This document shows positions 48,401 through 58,908 of a stretch of 64,000 nucleotides of DNA, piece after piece. The notes beneath the pieces were generated by a model. It was not told where the DNA came from and did not search any database. It saw nothing but the letters and a program-made list of their open reading frames with translations. Numbering within the stretch: the stretch's first letter is position 1; every line of letters starts with the position of its first letter. The translations under genes and the position numbers were made by a program. The DNA is from Bryum argenteum (Eukaryota > Streptophyta > Bryopsida > Bryales > Bryaceae): NCBI GenBank assembly GCA_037043015.1, contig CM073327.1, positions 11,948,727-12,012,726 on the forward strand, in the 5' to 3' direction.

Positions 48401-51400
48401 TTCCGTATGCAACAATTTGTTGAGCGTATGAGTTCGTTGTTCTAATGTGTCTAGATGGGCATACTCTTCTTCCACAGTCTTCCTCATTTTCTCCAACTTT
48501 TTTCTTGCATCTAGATACATGTTCTTTTGTCGCACAATTTCCTTCATAGAAAGTGCGAAGTAGATTCAAACAATTAGTTGAAAAAATCCAACAATTATTT
48601 GTGATGAAACTATAAGAAAAATTTGATTGTAAGAGATTATAGGTTCAAGATGTAAATCCACCTTACTTCTTGAAAAAAGACCTTCCTCGCAACTTCCTTT
48701 GCATAGCGATGTTGAGCTCGAAAATGTTCAGCTTTGATATTCACTACCGCCTCCCGGTCTCTTTTCAATCTATTCATCAACACAACAGAAAATAAAAACA
48801 AAACACGACTTAAAATGCAAATTTTTCTAAGCAAGATATAGATGTTTTAAATTATTTCACAATTTAATTTCTTAAGAATCAAATAAGTGAAGTACAATTT
48901 TGTCCACATTTTATTTACCTTTCCATATCTACCCTTAGAGTTTCTTTTAGCTTTTGAGCTTCCAAGTTCTTGACCTCAATGTCTTTTTGCATATCTGCCT
49001 GATGGCATAGAATATACAAAGATTAAGTGTAATAATTAATAAGTTACTAAGTGTGCATAAATAAATTAACTTGCTACTATTGAAGTTGATTATTGTGTTT
49101 GTAATTCAATCACTTCGCTTGATTATCCAAGAGAGAATATTGTTATTGGATTGAGTATCTTGACAATTGCACACTTCAAACTATAAGTTTTGATACTTGT
49201 TTCAAATTCCAATAATCAAATCTTTCATTGGAAATCATAGTTACCCCATAATATTGAGAGCATTTAGAGCCTTCCAAACCAAAAAAAAGGAATTAGATTC
49301 AAGTGAATGGGTTTTTCTCTTGCATTTTTTTCTTGCTCGTTGTAAAGCTTCAAATCAAGATTGTCAAGGAGCCGTTTTTGTTTCCGAAGGTTCTGTTGAT
49401 TTGATGAAAATTCCTCTGTAAGTTTGTGAATCTCTTCATCACGTTGATGCACCAGGGCAATGGAAGTCTCCCATTGTTTGATTACTTCTTGTCTCTCCGC
49501 ATGTAATTGCCTGAAAAATGCAATTCCAATTAAAACATAAGCAAGCATGAGATAGATATTCAAAGTCCAGTGTTGTTTTACTAGACAAAATTCTTATTCA
49601 TTTGTCAAACACAACTTAGATGAGATGTACATTTGATACATTGAAAACATCTTCAATGCACAACTCATCTAAATTGTGTCTGAGAAATAAATAAGAATTT
49701 TGTTTGATAAAACAACCCTGGTTTTTAATATAACTTTCTGTTGATGTAGCTTATCATGTTATATAACCGATGTCTTTGTCTGTCATAGAGTAGTATCCTC
49801 TTGCTAAGGCACCACAAGCATTGGCTTTGTGGTTAGGGCTCATGGTTCCAATGAGGAGGACGTGGGTTCTATTTCCCATGCCAATGTAGTGCTCACCACA
49901 ACTATGGTCAGGGGTTCTCGAACCTCGTTGTATGGATATCTCAAATCCCTTTGAGGCGATACCATGTCATGTATCTCTAAGGCACTAGTGGCTAAGTAGG
50001 AATTGGCATAGTGTTCACTATGAGAGGGGTCAGCAATCACGCCACAGGTGTGATGATCTCCAGGCATACATCCAAGGATAGGTCAAACAAACACTCTATT
50101 CACGCCGGCCTCTAAATAGGTTGAAGTTTCTCTTCTAAAAAGATTGTCTACCTGAATTCCACAGCAGTTTTATCAAGTGCAACTTGGTAGCTTTGGGTTT
50201 CCGACATCTCAGCCTCAAGCAAGTCACGGATTTTGGCCAACTCTCCCGAGCACATTTGTTCTTCAAGCCTCAGAGCCTTAATTCGTGTGTCATCATATTT
50301 GTGATAGCTCTCAAGAGCAACGAAATCCTCATCTTTTTGAAGTGCAGCTTGAATCCATTGTTCCAACTCTTGCTGTAAAACACCCCCCCCCCCCCCCATT
50401 TGCTGTTCAACATCCTTCCTTGTAGGATGTCTCCTCAAACCTTTCATACAGAACTATTGAAGTTACTGAAGATTAGTAAAGAATCTGATTGATTGATGGG
50501 TTACCTCATTCCATTGTTGAACTTGACGGAACTTTTCTAATTTATCATTGCCGGATAGAATCGCTGCTCGATAGTGCCGCAAACGCTCCACCATCTCATG
50601 CATCTCGGTTTCCATTTTTCCAACTTCTCTCTGCACACATAAATTCAATCAAGATGAAGATGATACAAAAGGAGAGAAATATCATAGATTGGATTGGTTT
50701 TGAAGCCAATGTAGGTTAAACTTGACGAAAGGAAAACTAGTTTAGTTTGAGTTGTTTCAGAAAAATGTACTACCTTAAGTCTTGCGGCCTGAAAGGTTGT
50801 CATAGTTTTCAAATGGTCCTCTGTTGCAATTTCCTTTCTCTTTGCCTCGACTCGTTGTTGTGTTGCGGTGATTTCTTCTTGAACTCGTTTCATGTGGTCT
50901 TCCATCACGGTTGTTCGATCATCTTGCTCTTGAGTAGCATCCTAGTGCAAACCAAAAATTGTTTGTAACATGAAAGAGGACCTACGGAAACGGTGACATT
51001 CAAGAGAAAAGAGAAAACCACGAACATGATCATGAAGAAAAGTGGAAGGACATACAAACGTACTTCGATGTCATGCAACTCGCGCTCGGCCTCTTGAATC
51101 ATGATATTAAGAGCTTGATTCTCCCTGTTAGCAAACGCGGGCAAGAAGCGTGTACTGATATCTTTCATGAGCTCAAACTGCTTGTCGGTGTTGTAAGACG
51201 ACGGAGTGGCATCGGAGCCTCGCGTGGCTCGCTCGAAATCAGGGTCGGGGAGTAACGTCCTGCCGGGCTGAATGGGGCGAGGCGGGCCCATGTGTGTGGC
51301 CCATGCCTCTCGCTCGTCGCCTCGCGCTGCCGCGTCTCCTATCGGGAGGTTCACTGCCCAGTCTCCTGGCAACTCGCCGCCGTGTGCCTCCATTTGCTGC

Positions 51401-52899
51401 AAAAAAGAAACACTATCAGAATTGAACGATCTGCAATCAGAAATTTACATTGCACGCATCAGCCTCGTGAGCTCAAACTTCTACTTGACATACTAAGCTA
51501 GCGTTAATGTACATTTACGCACTCATTGTGCTTATTGTCCATGATCATTATGATGCTCAGTGTAGTTTCGATGATATCAATTACAAGAAGGTATGCCACA
51601 TTGAACGAATTCAGGAAGGTTGAACCAAGCGAGGTTTTTGCTTTCTCTTTCATGTCTGTGACATATGGAATAGGTTTCTTGAATATCTATCTTGGGGAAT
51701 ATAAGCAGTTGAATCCTGAATGTATACTTAGATTGATTGAATAGATTATGGGCATACCCATTGAAGTATCCAATGACCAAGGAGGTCAATCATGGAATAC
51801 AAAAAGGAAAAGAGAAACTTTGAAAGGAAAGGATGTATTTTTTACCATAGTAACATGTGAGCACGCTTCCCATTACTATGTGCTGAGTATGAGCACATTA
51901 ATGGTTGAGGAGTCCAAAATTTATCCCATTGAAAGGAGCAAGTTAGAAGCGAACCATGTTTTGGAGGAGTTCGAGTTCGTAAGCAGTCATGGGGAGGCGC
52001 TGCTGCTGCTGACGCACGCGCGGCGGGACGGGCGCGCCGGCGCCGCGCCCTGGAGGCGCGGTGCGCTCCTCCGGCCCCCACTCATCCCCAGGCTCGCCCT
52101 CCCACCCGAAGTTCTCCGCGAACGTATCGTCCTCACGCGGGCCCGCACCGAGGACGCCTTCCCCATCCGGAATTTGCCGTCGAATGTCCTCCGGATTCTG
52201 CGTGCGCGCCCACTCGTCCTCTTCCCCTGCCCGCAACAGTGCCAACCTCTCCTGCTCACCCCTCGGCGTGCCCATCCCCCTCGCGGCCGTCTCCTCCGTC
52301 CCCTCCCGGGCTCCCTGACCGAAATCAAATCCCGAGGCCATGGGTTGCCCAGCCGCGCGCGGCGTGAGCACGCCCTCAGCCGGCGGTGGGGTAGCCCGAT
52401 GCGGCTCCTCGATGATCCAGCCTTGTGGGTTATCCGCCCACTCGATATCCTCCGGAAGTATTCCCGCGAACGGGTTCCGCCCCGCGGCCGCGAGCTCCTC
52501 CAGGCGCTGCTCCTCCGAGCGCGGGAGCCCCACTCCGCGCGCGGCCGGCGTGGGCGCCTCCGGCTCCCAGTTGTCCACCGGCGCCCACGCGAACGTCTCG
52601 CTCACCTCGCGGCCCGCCGCGACGAGTGGCGAGACTACGCCTTCTGCGGGTGGGTCCGCGAGGCGAGCCTCGAAGCCGTCGTCCCAGCTCACCCCTGCTG
52701 CTCGCGGCGCGCCCGCGCCTCGCAGCGCGGGGGCTGCTGCGGCGGTCGGCCAGGGCTCGTCGTCCTCGTCCCAGGATGTTGTGGGTGAGATTGCGGTTTC
52801 TCGCAGCGCTGGCGCCAGCACGTCCTCCATGGGATTCCCGTCACCCCCTCCTCCCCAGTCGCCCAAATTGTCCCAGTCCTCATCGGACTCGGACGCCAT
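42487..52899 (-). CDS. CCDC40: CCDC40/FAP172-like axonemal coiled-coil protein
   Basis: Eighteen exons on the minus strand: 52899-51955, 51396-51064, 50941-50774, 50630-50505, 50372-50152, 49510-49324, 48998-48919, 48769-48667, 48541-48307, 47557-47292, 46447-46316, 46141-46077, 45514-45342, 45162-45016, 44890-44696, 44565-44378, 43825-43632, 42626-42487; about 1300 residues. The first 315 residues are acidic and proline/glycine-rich with repeats of ARGxGxPR. The rest is almost continuous coiled coil with family-like stretches: QWIQAALQKDEDFVALESYH, LHAERQEVIKQWETSIALVH and RDEEIHKL. With CCDC39/FAP59 this protein forms the 96-nm ruler that places inner dynein arms and nexin links on ciliary doublets, so it should be expressed in spermatogenous cells. 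Two oddities: exon 6 appears to use a GC donor, and the exon 12-13 junction (46077/45514) leaves a one-base phase conflict, suggesting a missed microexon or an error. CCDC39 or a related ruler protein is the alternative. Confidence 0.75.
42683..42984. mobile_element. TTAA-flanked MITE, family 1
   Basis: Bounded by TTAA at 42679-42682 and 42985-42988. Ends are CCCTTAAACGCCCA and, in reverse, CCCTTAAACGTCCA. TTAA duplication and CCC termini fit piggyBac-type elements. Lies in the last intron of the CCDC40-like gene. A related left end is at 47726. Confidence 0.7.
43117..43356. mobile_element. TTAA-flanked MITE, family 2, copy A
   Basis: TTAA at 43113-43116 and 43357-43360. Termini CCCCTAACTTTCCTT and, in reverse, CCCCTAAATTTCCTT. 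About 240 bp, no ORF. Confidence 0.75.
43361..43619. mobile_element. TTAA-flanked MITE, family 2, copy B
   Basis: Shares the TTAA at 43357-43360 with copy A and ends at TTAA 43620-43623. Termini CCCCTAACTCTCCTT perfect in both orientations. About 88 percent like copy A by eye, with an 11-14-bp extra segment near each end. It sits 8 bp inside the donor of CCDC40-like exon 17. Confidence 0.75.
43970..44165. mobile_element. hAT-like MITE copy (intron 16 of CCDC40-like gene)
   Basis: Inverted ends TTATCATACAAAATTCTTATTC and, in reverse, TTATCAAACAAAACTCTTATTC flank a core with GTCAGACACCATTTAGATGAG duplicated once. Same family as 49568-49720. Confidence 0.55.
45586..45643. repeat. A-rich microsatellite
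   Basis: About 55 bases almost purely A with scattered G, in intron 12 of the CCDC40-like gene next to exon 13. Confidence 0.8.
46660..46890 (-). mobile_element. SINE copy, minus orientation
   Basis: Reverse complement contains ACTCTATTCACGC, AAATAGGTTGGGGTTTCTCTTC and the body (AGTGTTCACCTCGAGAGGGG) of the element at 49805-50140. The head with Pol III boxes is not evident. Confidence 0.6.
46990..47120 (-). mobile_element. SINE body fragment, minus orientation
   Basis: TGAACACTATGCTAGTTCCTA followed by CCTAGCCACTAGTGCCTTAG matches, in reverse, the middle of the 49805-50140 SINE and repeats part of the 46660-46890 copy. Confidence 0.55.
47726..48010. mobile_element. TTAA-type MITE, family 1, one-ended copy
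   Basis: TTAA at 47722-47725 then CCCTTCAACACCCGTGGGG and the same interior as 42683-42984 (GGGCAGCCCAAAATTGTATC). The right terminus is not recognisable; the end coordinate is approximate. Confidence 0.5.
49568..49720. mobile_element. hAT-like MITE
   Basis: Near-palindromic, with ends CAGTGTTGTTTTACTAGAC and, in reverse, CAGGGTTGTTTTATCAAAC, continuing inverted for over 45 bp. CAGRG-type ends suggest hAT. No clear 8-bp duplication found. Confidence 0.6.
49805..50140 (+). mobile_element. Near-complete tRNA-derived SINE
   Basis: Head AAGGCACCACAAGCATTGGC with box A-like TTGGCTTTGTGG and box B-like TGGGTTCTATTTCCC, a ~200-bp body and tail TTCACGCCGGCCTCTAAATAGG…TCTCTTCTAAAAAG. Partial copies at 21640, 29985, 38450, 46660 and 46990 share head, body or tail. 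The tail ends about 10 bp from the donor of CCDC40-like exon 5. Confidence 0.65.
50382..50398. repeat. Poly(C) tract
   Basis: About 17 consecutive C, i.e. a G run in the transcript, a few bases upstream of the acceptor of CCDC40-like exon 5. Confidence 0.85.
51403..51954. other. First intron of the CCDC40-like gene
   Basis: 550 bp with several ORF fragments on the plus strand, none recognisable as a family. Confidence 0.4.
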
Positions 52900-53455
52900 C
52901 GCTCACTTTCCCTTAATCCAACCGCCACATTAATCAATCAACACAAGCATTCTCCCATTCCGCATTTCTCATGGCAATTCAGCCTGTAGGTCCAACCATT
53001 CAAAGCTCACATTTCTTTTTCTCGTCGATGTCTCCTCAGCAGCAAAGGTGAGTATCTCGGCAAACAATTCATCGTCTTCCTCCTGGATCTTGTTATCAGA
53101 TTACTCCAAAAGTTTCCACTTGGATTCTTCATTGTCAAACTGGAGACGATGACTGATGAATCTTCATATTGCTTGGGGATTCATCGTCATGTGGCTCCTG
53201 ATATTCGTTACCAGATTACATCAGTGCAACATAATGCAGCAACACCGAATCTCGTGCTGCACTGTTTCCAAGCGTATCCATCTTCTGCCTGAGCGTTTCG
53301 TTTGTGCATTTACAGCAACTCTGATGACCAAGCTTTTCCACAGGAGGACACACAATGCAAACCCTAGGCAAGAGGGCCGATTTCAGCAGAATTATGTAAC
53401 TGTCTCGATAATATAGACATGTCAAGTGTAAAAAAGAACAGTATGGAGGTAAACT

Positions 53456-53529
53456 TGCTCCCGGGGGGGCTCGAACCCACGACCTTCGGCTCATAAGACC
53501 GATGCTCTAACCAGCTGAGCTACGGGGGC
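53456..53529 (-). tRNA. trnI-UAU: tRNA-Ile (anticodon UAU by position)
   Basis: Reverse complement folds as a 74-nt tRNA without intron: acceptor GCCCCCG/CGGGAGC with one C-A mismatch, D-stem GCTC/GAGC, anticodon stem TCGGT/GCCGA with loop CTTATGA, variable AGGTC, T-arm GTGGG-TTCGAGC-CCCCC with one mismatch, discriminator A. Box A (TAGCTCAGCTGG) and box B (GGTTCGAGCCC) are intact. Position 37 is G where A is usual for Ile, and the two mismatches leave open a decayed or atypical tRNA. Confidence 0.75.
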
Positions 53530-54901
53530 ATGACTGCTAGGCCGTTGGATGATCCACCTTCTCGACTTTCTGCTCTTATAGAGTATAAGCCCCCAGGAAG
53601 TGGCTCCAAAACCGGCACTTTTCTCGCCATAACGAGCGGAAGGTACTCCCTCCATACAGCAGTTCTGAGGTATGATAGGTCAGGCGAGGATGTGAACATG
53701 TTTCAGAATGTGAGTGTAGGAAATTCAGGTCAGAGTATGGCAATGGAATCGTGAAGAACCCTACTCCATGAACTCTTCCAATAGTTTTTATTCACACTTT
53801 TTACTCGTATGTTTTGTGCTCAGAGAAGTCTTTGCAAGATCTGAGTTTCATGAAAACGCCCAATCATGTGAACTCAGAATCACTTCATGTGTTAAAGCGA
53901 CTCTTCGCACTTGATTTAAGGTTGAATCTTCTCCAACTTTTCTGACCTTTCTGTACTTTGTCCTCAATTTTCACATCATCTCCGACGCGGTGTAATGAGT
54001 GATATCAATAGACGTAAGTCGGCATATGCCGCGGCATGCGCCTGAATTCTCGCAGCTTCGCTTCTGAACTAGCTATCCTCAGATTCTCTGGTGTCCTTCA
54101 GGGCAAGGCATAAATTTGACACCCTGGGGGGGTTGTATTTAGCCTCCAAGAGTAGCCTCCAAGAGTGTCCTAAGACACCCAATTGTAAGAGAGTTGCAAT
54201 GACGAAATCAACGTTGCAGATTTGATTTTCAACAAGTTTAGATAAAGTCGTGTGCCATGAAATCCTAAAAAAAGAACCATCCATTTTGATTGGGTTTCAA
54301 TTGATTGAGGCACTATGGACAAGTCACGCATTTTTTCTAGTAGTAAAAGGTTGTTGCTTCAAGACATGTATAATCTAAATTTCTAACAGAAACAATTGAA
54401 AGCAAGACATGTATTATCTAAATATCTAACGGAAACATTTGAAAAAAGATATGATTCATAAATGTGATTTTAGAAATTATAGCATGCATTACTTGAAATT
54501 GTGGCTATTTGGAGATAGTAAAAGTGCAAGGGACACCCAAAAATTGGAATTGGGTGTCATTTTGACACCCAGAATTTGGCAGATAGACGCACAGCTACCC
54601 CAAAGAGATTCCACAATTCCACAAATTGGCACGTGCGAGGACCAGAAATCACATGAAACAATGTGACAACAGGAGTATATCAAAAGTGAAGGAGAGAGTG
54701 AGTGAGCACCGGATGAAAAAATGCATTTGACATTATTAGTTCTCTACAGGAAGTCAAATTGAGTAAGAGAGTAACAACAAGCCAGCACTCAACCTTTTAA
54801 GTTAATAGTATAGCAACCTCTCTCCCCCGAAGAGGGAAAAACAGGGGGAGGGGGGGTGTGAGCACCTCTATCAGTCAAACTTTTTTGTCATAGGACTTTT
54901 G
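53530..54901. other. Intergenic region
   Basis: 3' flank of the DUF632 gene and sequence beyond the tRNA. Short ORFs only; GACACCC motifs in both orientations at about 54118, 54172, 54531 and 54573 hint at a decayed MITE but no boundaries can be set. Confidence 0.4.
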
Positions 54902-57900
54902 TCAAACTTTGTTCAGTTTGTCATACACATCGCCTTCCATATTGACGAAGGAAATCACAGCTTGGAACAACCTCGGCAGCTCCACCTGCAGCTTGTTCAG
55001 AGTAAAAGTTCTCGTATCAATGTACGCTTTCTTCTCATTCGCATGCTCCTGCTCCAGCTTCTGTCTGGTATTTTCATACTTGGCCCGCTTCTCGGCCACT
55101 TCGGCTCCAAAAGCACCAGCTCCATCGCCGTTCGCCACCACCATATCGAACCTGCGATTGTCAGTGTCGCTCCCAGTGCCGGTAGTGGGAGATCGAGGGA
55201 CTGGCTCCCGTTGAACTGCGACTTGGAGTGCTTGTTCCCGACGCTCAAGCTCTCGTTGCAGATTCTCCACTTTCTTTTTGATTCGGAGCTCTTCTACCTG
55301 CAAGCCCAGCATTTGTTTGACTACCGTTGTGAAGGCTCCGATGGCTTCTGTCGCTGGACGATCTGATACCTTGGCTAGCTCGTCTTGCCATTGCTGGCAA
55401 AGCTCGTAGATCCGGGAAGGTCCCACGCTGTAGAACGGAGAGCGTGGTGATTGGGAAGGGGAGCGAGAACCGCTTCTTTGACGATTGTCTTGCGGCACCT
55501 CGTCGTCCCCGAATTGCATTAGACTTAGTCGTAGCCATGATGTTAGGTTTCGTAAGTATTCTTTCTGAGACTGTACATTCCTGCTCGTCGCCTCTGACCA
55601 CCTGCACACCGCCACTCCGATCAGTCACAACAGAGCACACAGAGCTGATCACACTTTATGAATACCCATTCCCTGCGTACCCTCAAAATCTGTCCTCTTG
55701 GTGGACCGTAGTTCTTTTCTATGGAGAGAAGATGATTAAGATCAGAGCAGTTTTCTATGTGATAAGTGAGATATTTGAGCACTTGTTGTTGAGAGAACGG
55801 AAGAACAAGGGGCGTACTTGTTAAGAGCAAGCTCCAGTTGGGACGTCGCTTGACGATGGGAGCTCGTAGTAGGCATTGAAGCAACCGTTTCATCGAGCCT
55901 TCCAATCGCTTGCACAGCTCTCAACTGAGCCTCATGACATGCCGACATCTCCCTCCACATCGTCCCCATTCTGCACAGATCAATATCCCAGAACCATCTT
56001 CAAAATCGTGCAAAGCAAACACCCAGGCATTCGAAACAAGGAAACAAACAGTAGTCGGATTTTCCATGCATGGAATCATGTTCTTGCAACAATGAGATAG
56101 GTTTTGATGCAATTCACTTACGCATCAAGCAACTCCAGAAGCTGTGGGTAGAGTTCGTCGTCCCGGAGCTTCTGCACCTGGGAGTAACAATTATCGACAG
56201 CTTGGATGGCGACTGACATTCGAGTCTGGAGGGCATCAATAGCCGCACGAGTTTTGTCGATGCTACTACGTTCCTCGTTTTTCGCATCTTGGCCTTTCAG
56301 GATGTTCAACTTCCTCCCCAATTCCACTCTAAGATTCTCCGCTTGCTGCAAGATTCCATCCCACAACAGCCCGTCACTAACAAAAAAGTCGAACCTTTTC
56401 TAAATCTCCACAAAACATACCACCAGTCTAAAGCTGCTCACATATTGTTTCAGGAAAGGGTTTTGCGAGATACGCACCTTGACTTCTAAGTACAGCTTCT
56501 TCTCCCACGCCAACAATCTGACCAGAGAATGTGTATGACTGTGAATCTCTTCACTGAATCGTTGGCTGCTGATCCTTTGACTGCTCAAGTTGCTTACACT
56601 TCTTCGCATGCTCATTATGTTCGGAGAATCATCTGTTAACACGCTCATACTACTCAAACTACTCATGTTACTGGAAGTTCTAAAACTAGTTGAGCCCGCT
56701 TTCATTGAGAGCCTCCGCAAGTTCATCCTCGCAGACTCACCCACACCTGGCAAAACCACCACCAAAAGATAAGCACATGGAAAACAAGGAGAGGTTGAAA
56801 CGACGAGGAAATGGGGAGATTGTGCACCTTTCCAGCCATCGGCGAAGGACGATGGGTAGTTTGAAGCTTTCTTAGTCTCCAGCATGCGAGAGACAACCTC
56901 GCCGCACTTGGCGGCATTCAAGAAGCAGTCATCGACTTCTCTGAGCACGTCCAGGAGGTCGCGCCCGGAGCGCTCCGGAAACACCATCGCCAGATTGCTG
57001 TTGGTTTTCACAAACGTGGGTTCAGGCTTGGGTGGTCGCCCTGGCGGCGTCTTCGCCTTCGGTTTCACCTTCGGCGATGGCGTTGGTGGTGGCGGAGCCT
57101 CCACTACTATCTCCGGTGGTGGTGGTGGAGGTGGAGGTGGTGGCTCCACTACCTTCGGCGATGGAGGCTTCACTACCTTCGGCGATGGCGTTTTGGGTGG
57201 TGGAGTCTCAACCTTGGGTGGTGTTGGAGGCGCCTTGGGAGGCGACTCTGCTTTTGGTGGGGTGGGTGGCGCCTTCGGTGGCGATTCGGCCTTCGGAGGC
57301 GTTGGTGGCGCCTTCGGTGGCGATTCGGCCTTCGTAGGCGTTGGTGGCGCCTTGGGTGGCGTTTCTACCTTAGCTGGCGCCGGTGGTGGAGCCGCTACCT
57401 TTGCTGGCGCCTTGGGTGGCGTCACTACTTTCGGTGGCGCTGGCGGCTCCGGCTTGATCTCTGGTGGCGCTGGCGGCTCCGGCTTGATCTCTGGTGGCGC
57501 CGGCGCTGGTTGCTTCACCACTTTGCTAACAAAATCCTGTTCGCACAACAAGAGAATATAAGCTAATGAGAACTAAATCATGGATTCATGCACTTGTTGT
57601 TGCCATTTCTCACTGTGACGAAGTTCTGATGTGGGGGTTAAGTATGGGCAGGGGTTTAAGTAAAGGCGTGCCTTAGGAGGTGGTCCGTCGACGTCGGTGT
57701 CGTCATCGACATCTTCAAGCTCGGGGATCTCGTCTTCAAGATTGGGCATGCCATAGTGGTGGTGGACAGGCAGGGATCTGGCGTCGACGATCTTGACAGG
57801 GGGCGGCCGGTGATGGACCTCATGCACGCGCTTCTGCTCCATCTCTCGAGCACGCAGATCCTGCTCCTCGTGAAACCTCTGAAGCTCCTGTTGCCTCCTC

Positions 57901-58908
57901 TTCGCCGCCATGTCCGCCTCCCTGAGCTCCGCCTCCTTCCTCCGTCGCTGCTCCTCCTCCACCTTCCTACGCCGTTGCTCGTCGTCCGACCTCCTCACCT
58001 GCTAGCAGTGAGCTATGAGTCCAATGAAACAGCAATCACACAACGAGAGTTTTCAGGAGAGGCTTCAGCAGCACTGACTGACCTCAGTGTCCAAACTTCG
58101 TCTCTCATCCCCCATGTAGCTGTAACTCACAGGAGCAGGACGAAACGGGTCCAGAAACAAGTCACCCCAGCTGGAGCGCTGCACGGGGGGAGGAGGCGGC
58201 GGGGCCGCGTTGTGACCTCGCACCGGCTGCCGATGCGTACTTGAGCTTCTCCCGTACCGCCAAGCGTCGTCGTATTGCACTGGTTGTATCAACGGCGGTG
58301 GAGCGTCGTCTTCAATTCTATACGTTTTCATATAAGAGTTTCCCGTTGAGGGGTCCTCGAGCCTGTAAATTCTGGTCGGGATCACAGGAGGCGTATGCTC
58401 CATCCTATTCACTGGGAGCATGCACAACGATCAGGGCGCAAGTCCGAGCGGGGCGAATAGATAGCTAGCAAGTGCAAGTGGTGTGAGCGTTACCTGTGAA
58501 GGTGGGCGGTGGGGGTGGGGGTGGCAAGAAATCAACTATGCCGCTGTCAGGCGAGCTAACGGAGCGAGTGATGGGCGATCGGGGGTGGAACCGAAGCGCG
58601 GAGAGGCGCGTCTGCGGGGACAAAGGTAGATGAGCACCACCACCATTACTGGTATTATTCTTCACAGGCGGAGTGCGTGGCGTGTTGGTCTCCGTGGTGG
58701 AGTACACCAACGAGTGCGAGTCGCCTTTCGACTCCCCCTCCGCGAATTGCCGAAACGCTGCCCCCACGCCCTTGAGCGCGATCATGTAGAGCGCGTGCGA
58801 CGCGGCCAAGCTGTCCCGCGACGCCACGGCTTGCTTCATCAACCTCTTCCTCTGCTTGCATCTTGCCACTCCCTCCTCAGTACTCACCTTGGAGTTTGTG
58901 CACCCCAT
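54902..58908 (-). CDS. DUF630/DUF632 (NRG2/bZIP-like) protein
   Basis: Eight exons on the minus strand: 58908-58494, 58411-58083, 57998-57594, 57536-56828, 56746-56478, 56345-56122, 55970-55818, 55601-54902; 3204 nt, 1067 residues, phases consistent. The third donor (57593) is the least certain. The N-terminus is the DUF630 domain MGCTNSKVSTEEGVARCKQR, with Gly2-Cys3 as a likely myristoylation/palmitoylation site. A proline-rich linker follows, then a charged Arg/Glu coiled coil (RRRKVEEEQRRRKEAEL), a long tandem proline-rich block (units of SPPKAPPTPPKAE), and the DUF632 domain from about DLLDVLREVDDCFLNAAKCG through RLLAWEKKLYLEVK, ELYPQLLELLDA and CHEAQLRAVQAI to FQAVISFVN. Arabidopsis relatives include NRG2, a regulator of nitrate signalling, and proteins proposed to act at the plasma membrane and nucleus. 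No lesions. Confidence 0.9.

Noticed and set aside
51748-52788. 346-codon plus-strand ORF rich in Arg/Pro
   Set aside because: Antisense to the GC-rich first exon of the CCDC40-like gene, whose protein continues the spliced frame.
53530-53754. 74-codon plus-strand ORF beside the tRNA
   Set aside because: Starts inside the tRNA flank and shows no splice or family evidence.
54113-54580. MITE bounded by GACACCC motifs
   Set aside because: Motifs occur in both orientations, but no extended inverted repeat or duplication could be aligned.
56884-57561. Glycine-rich 225-codon plus-strand ORF
   Set aside because: Mirror of the proline-rich block of the DUF632 gene (CCN codons read as GGN).
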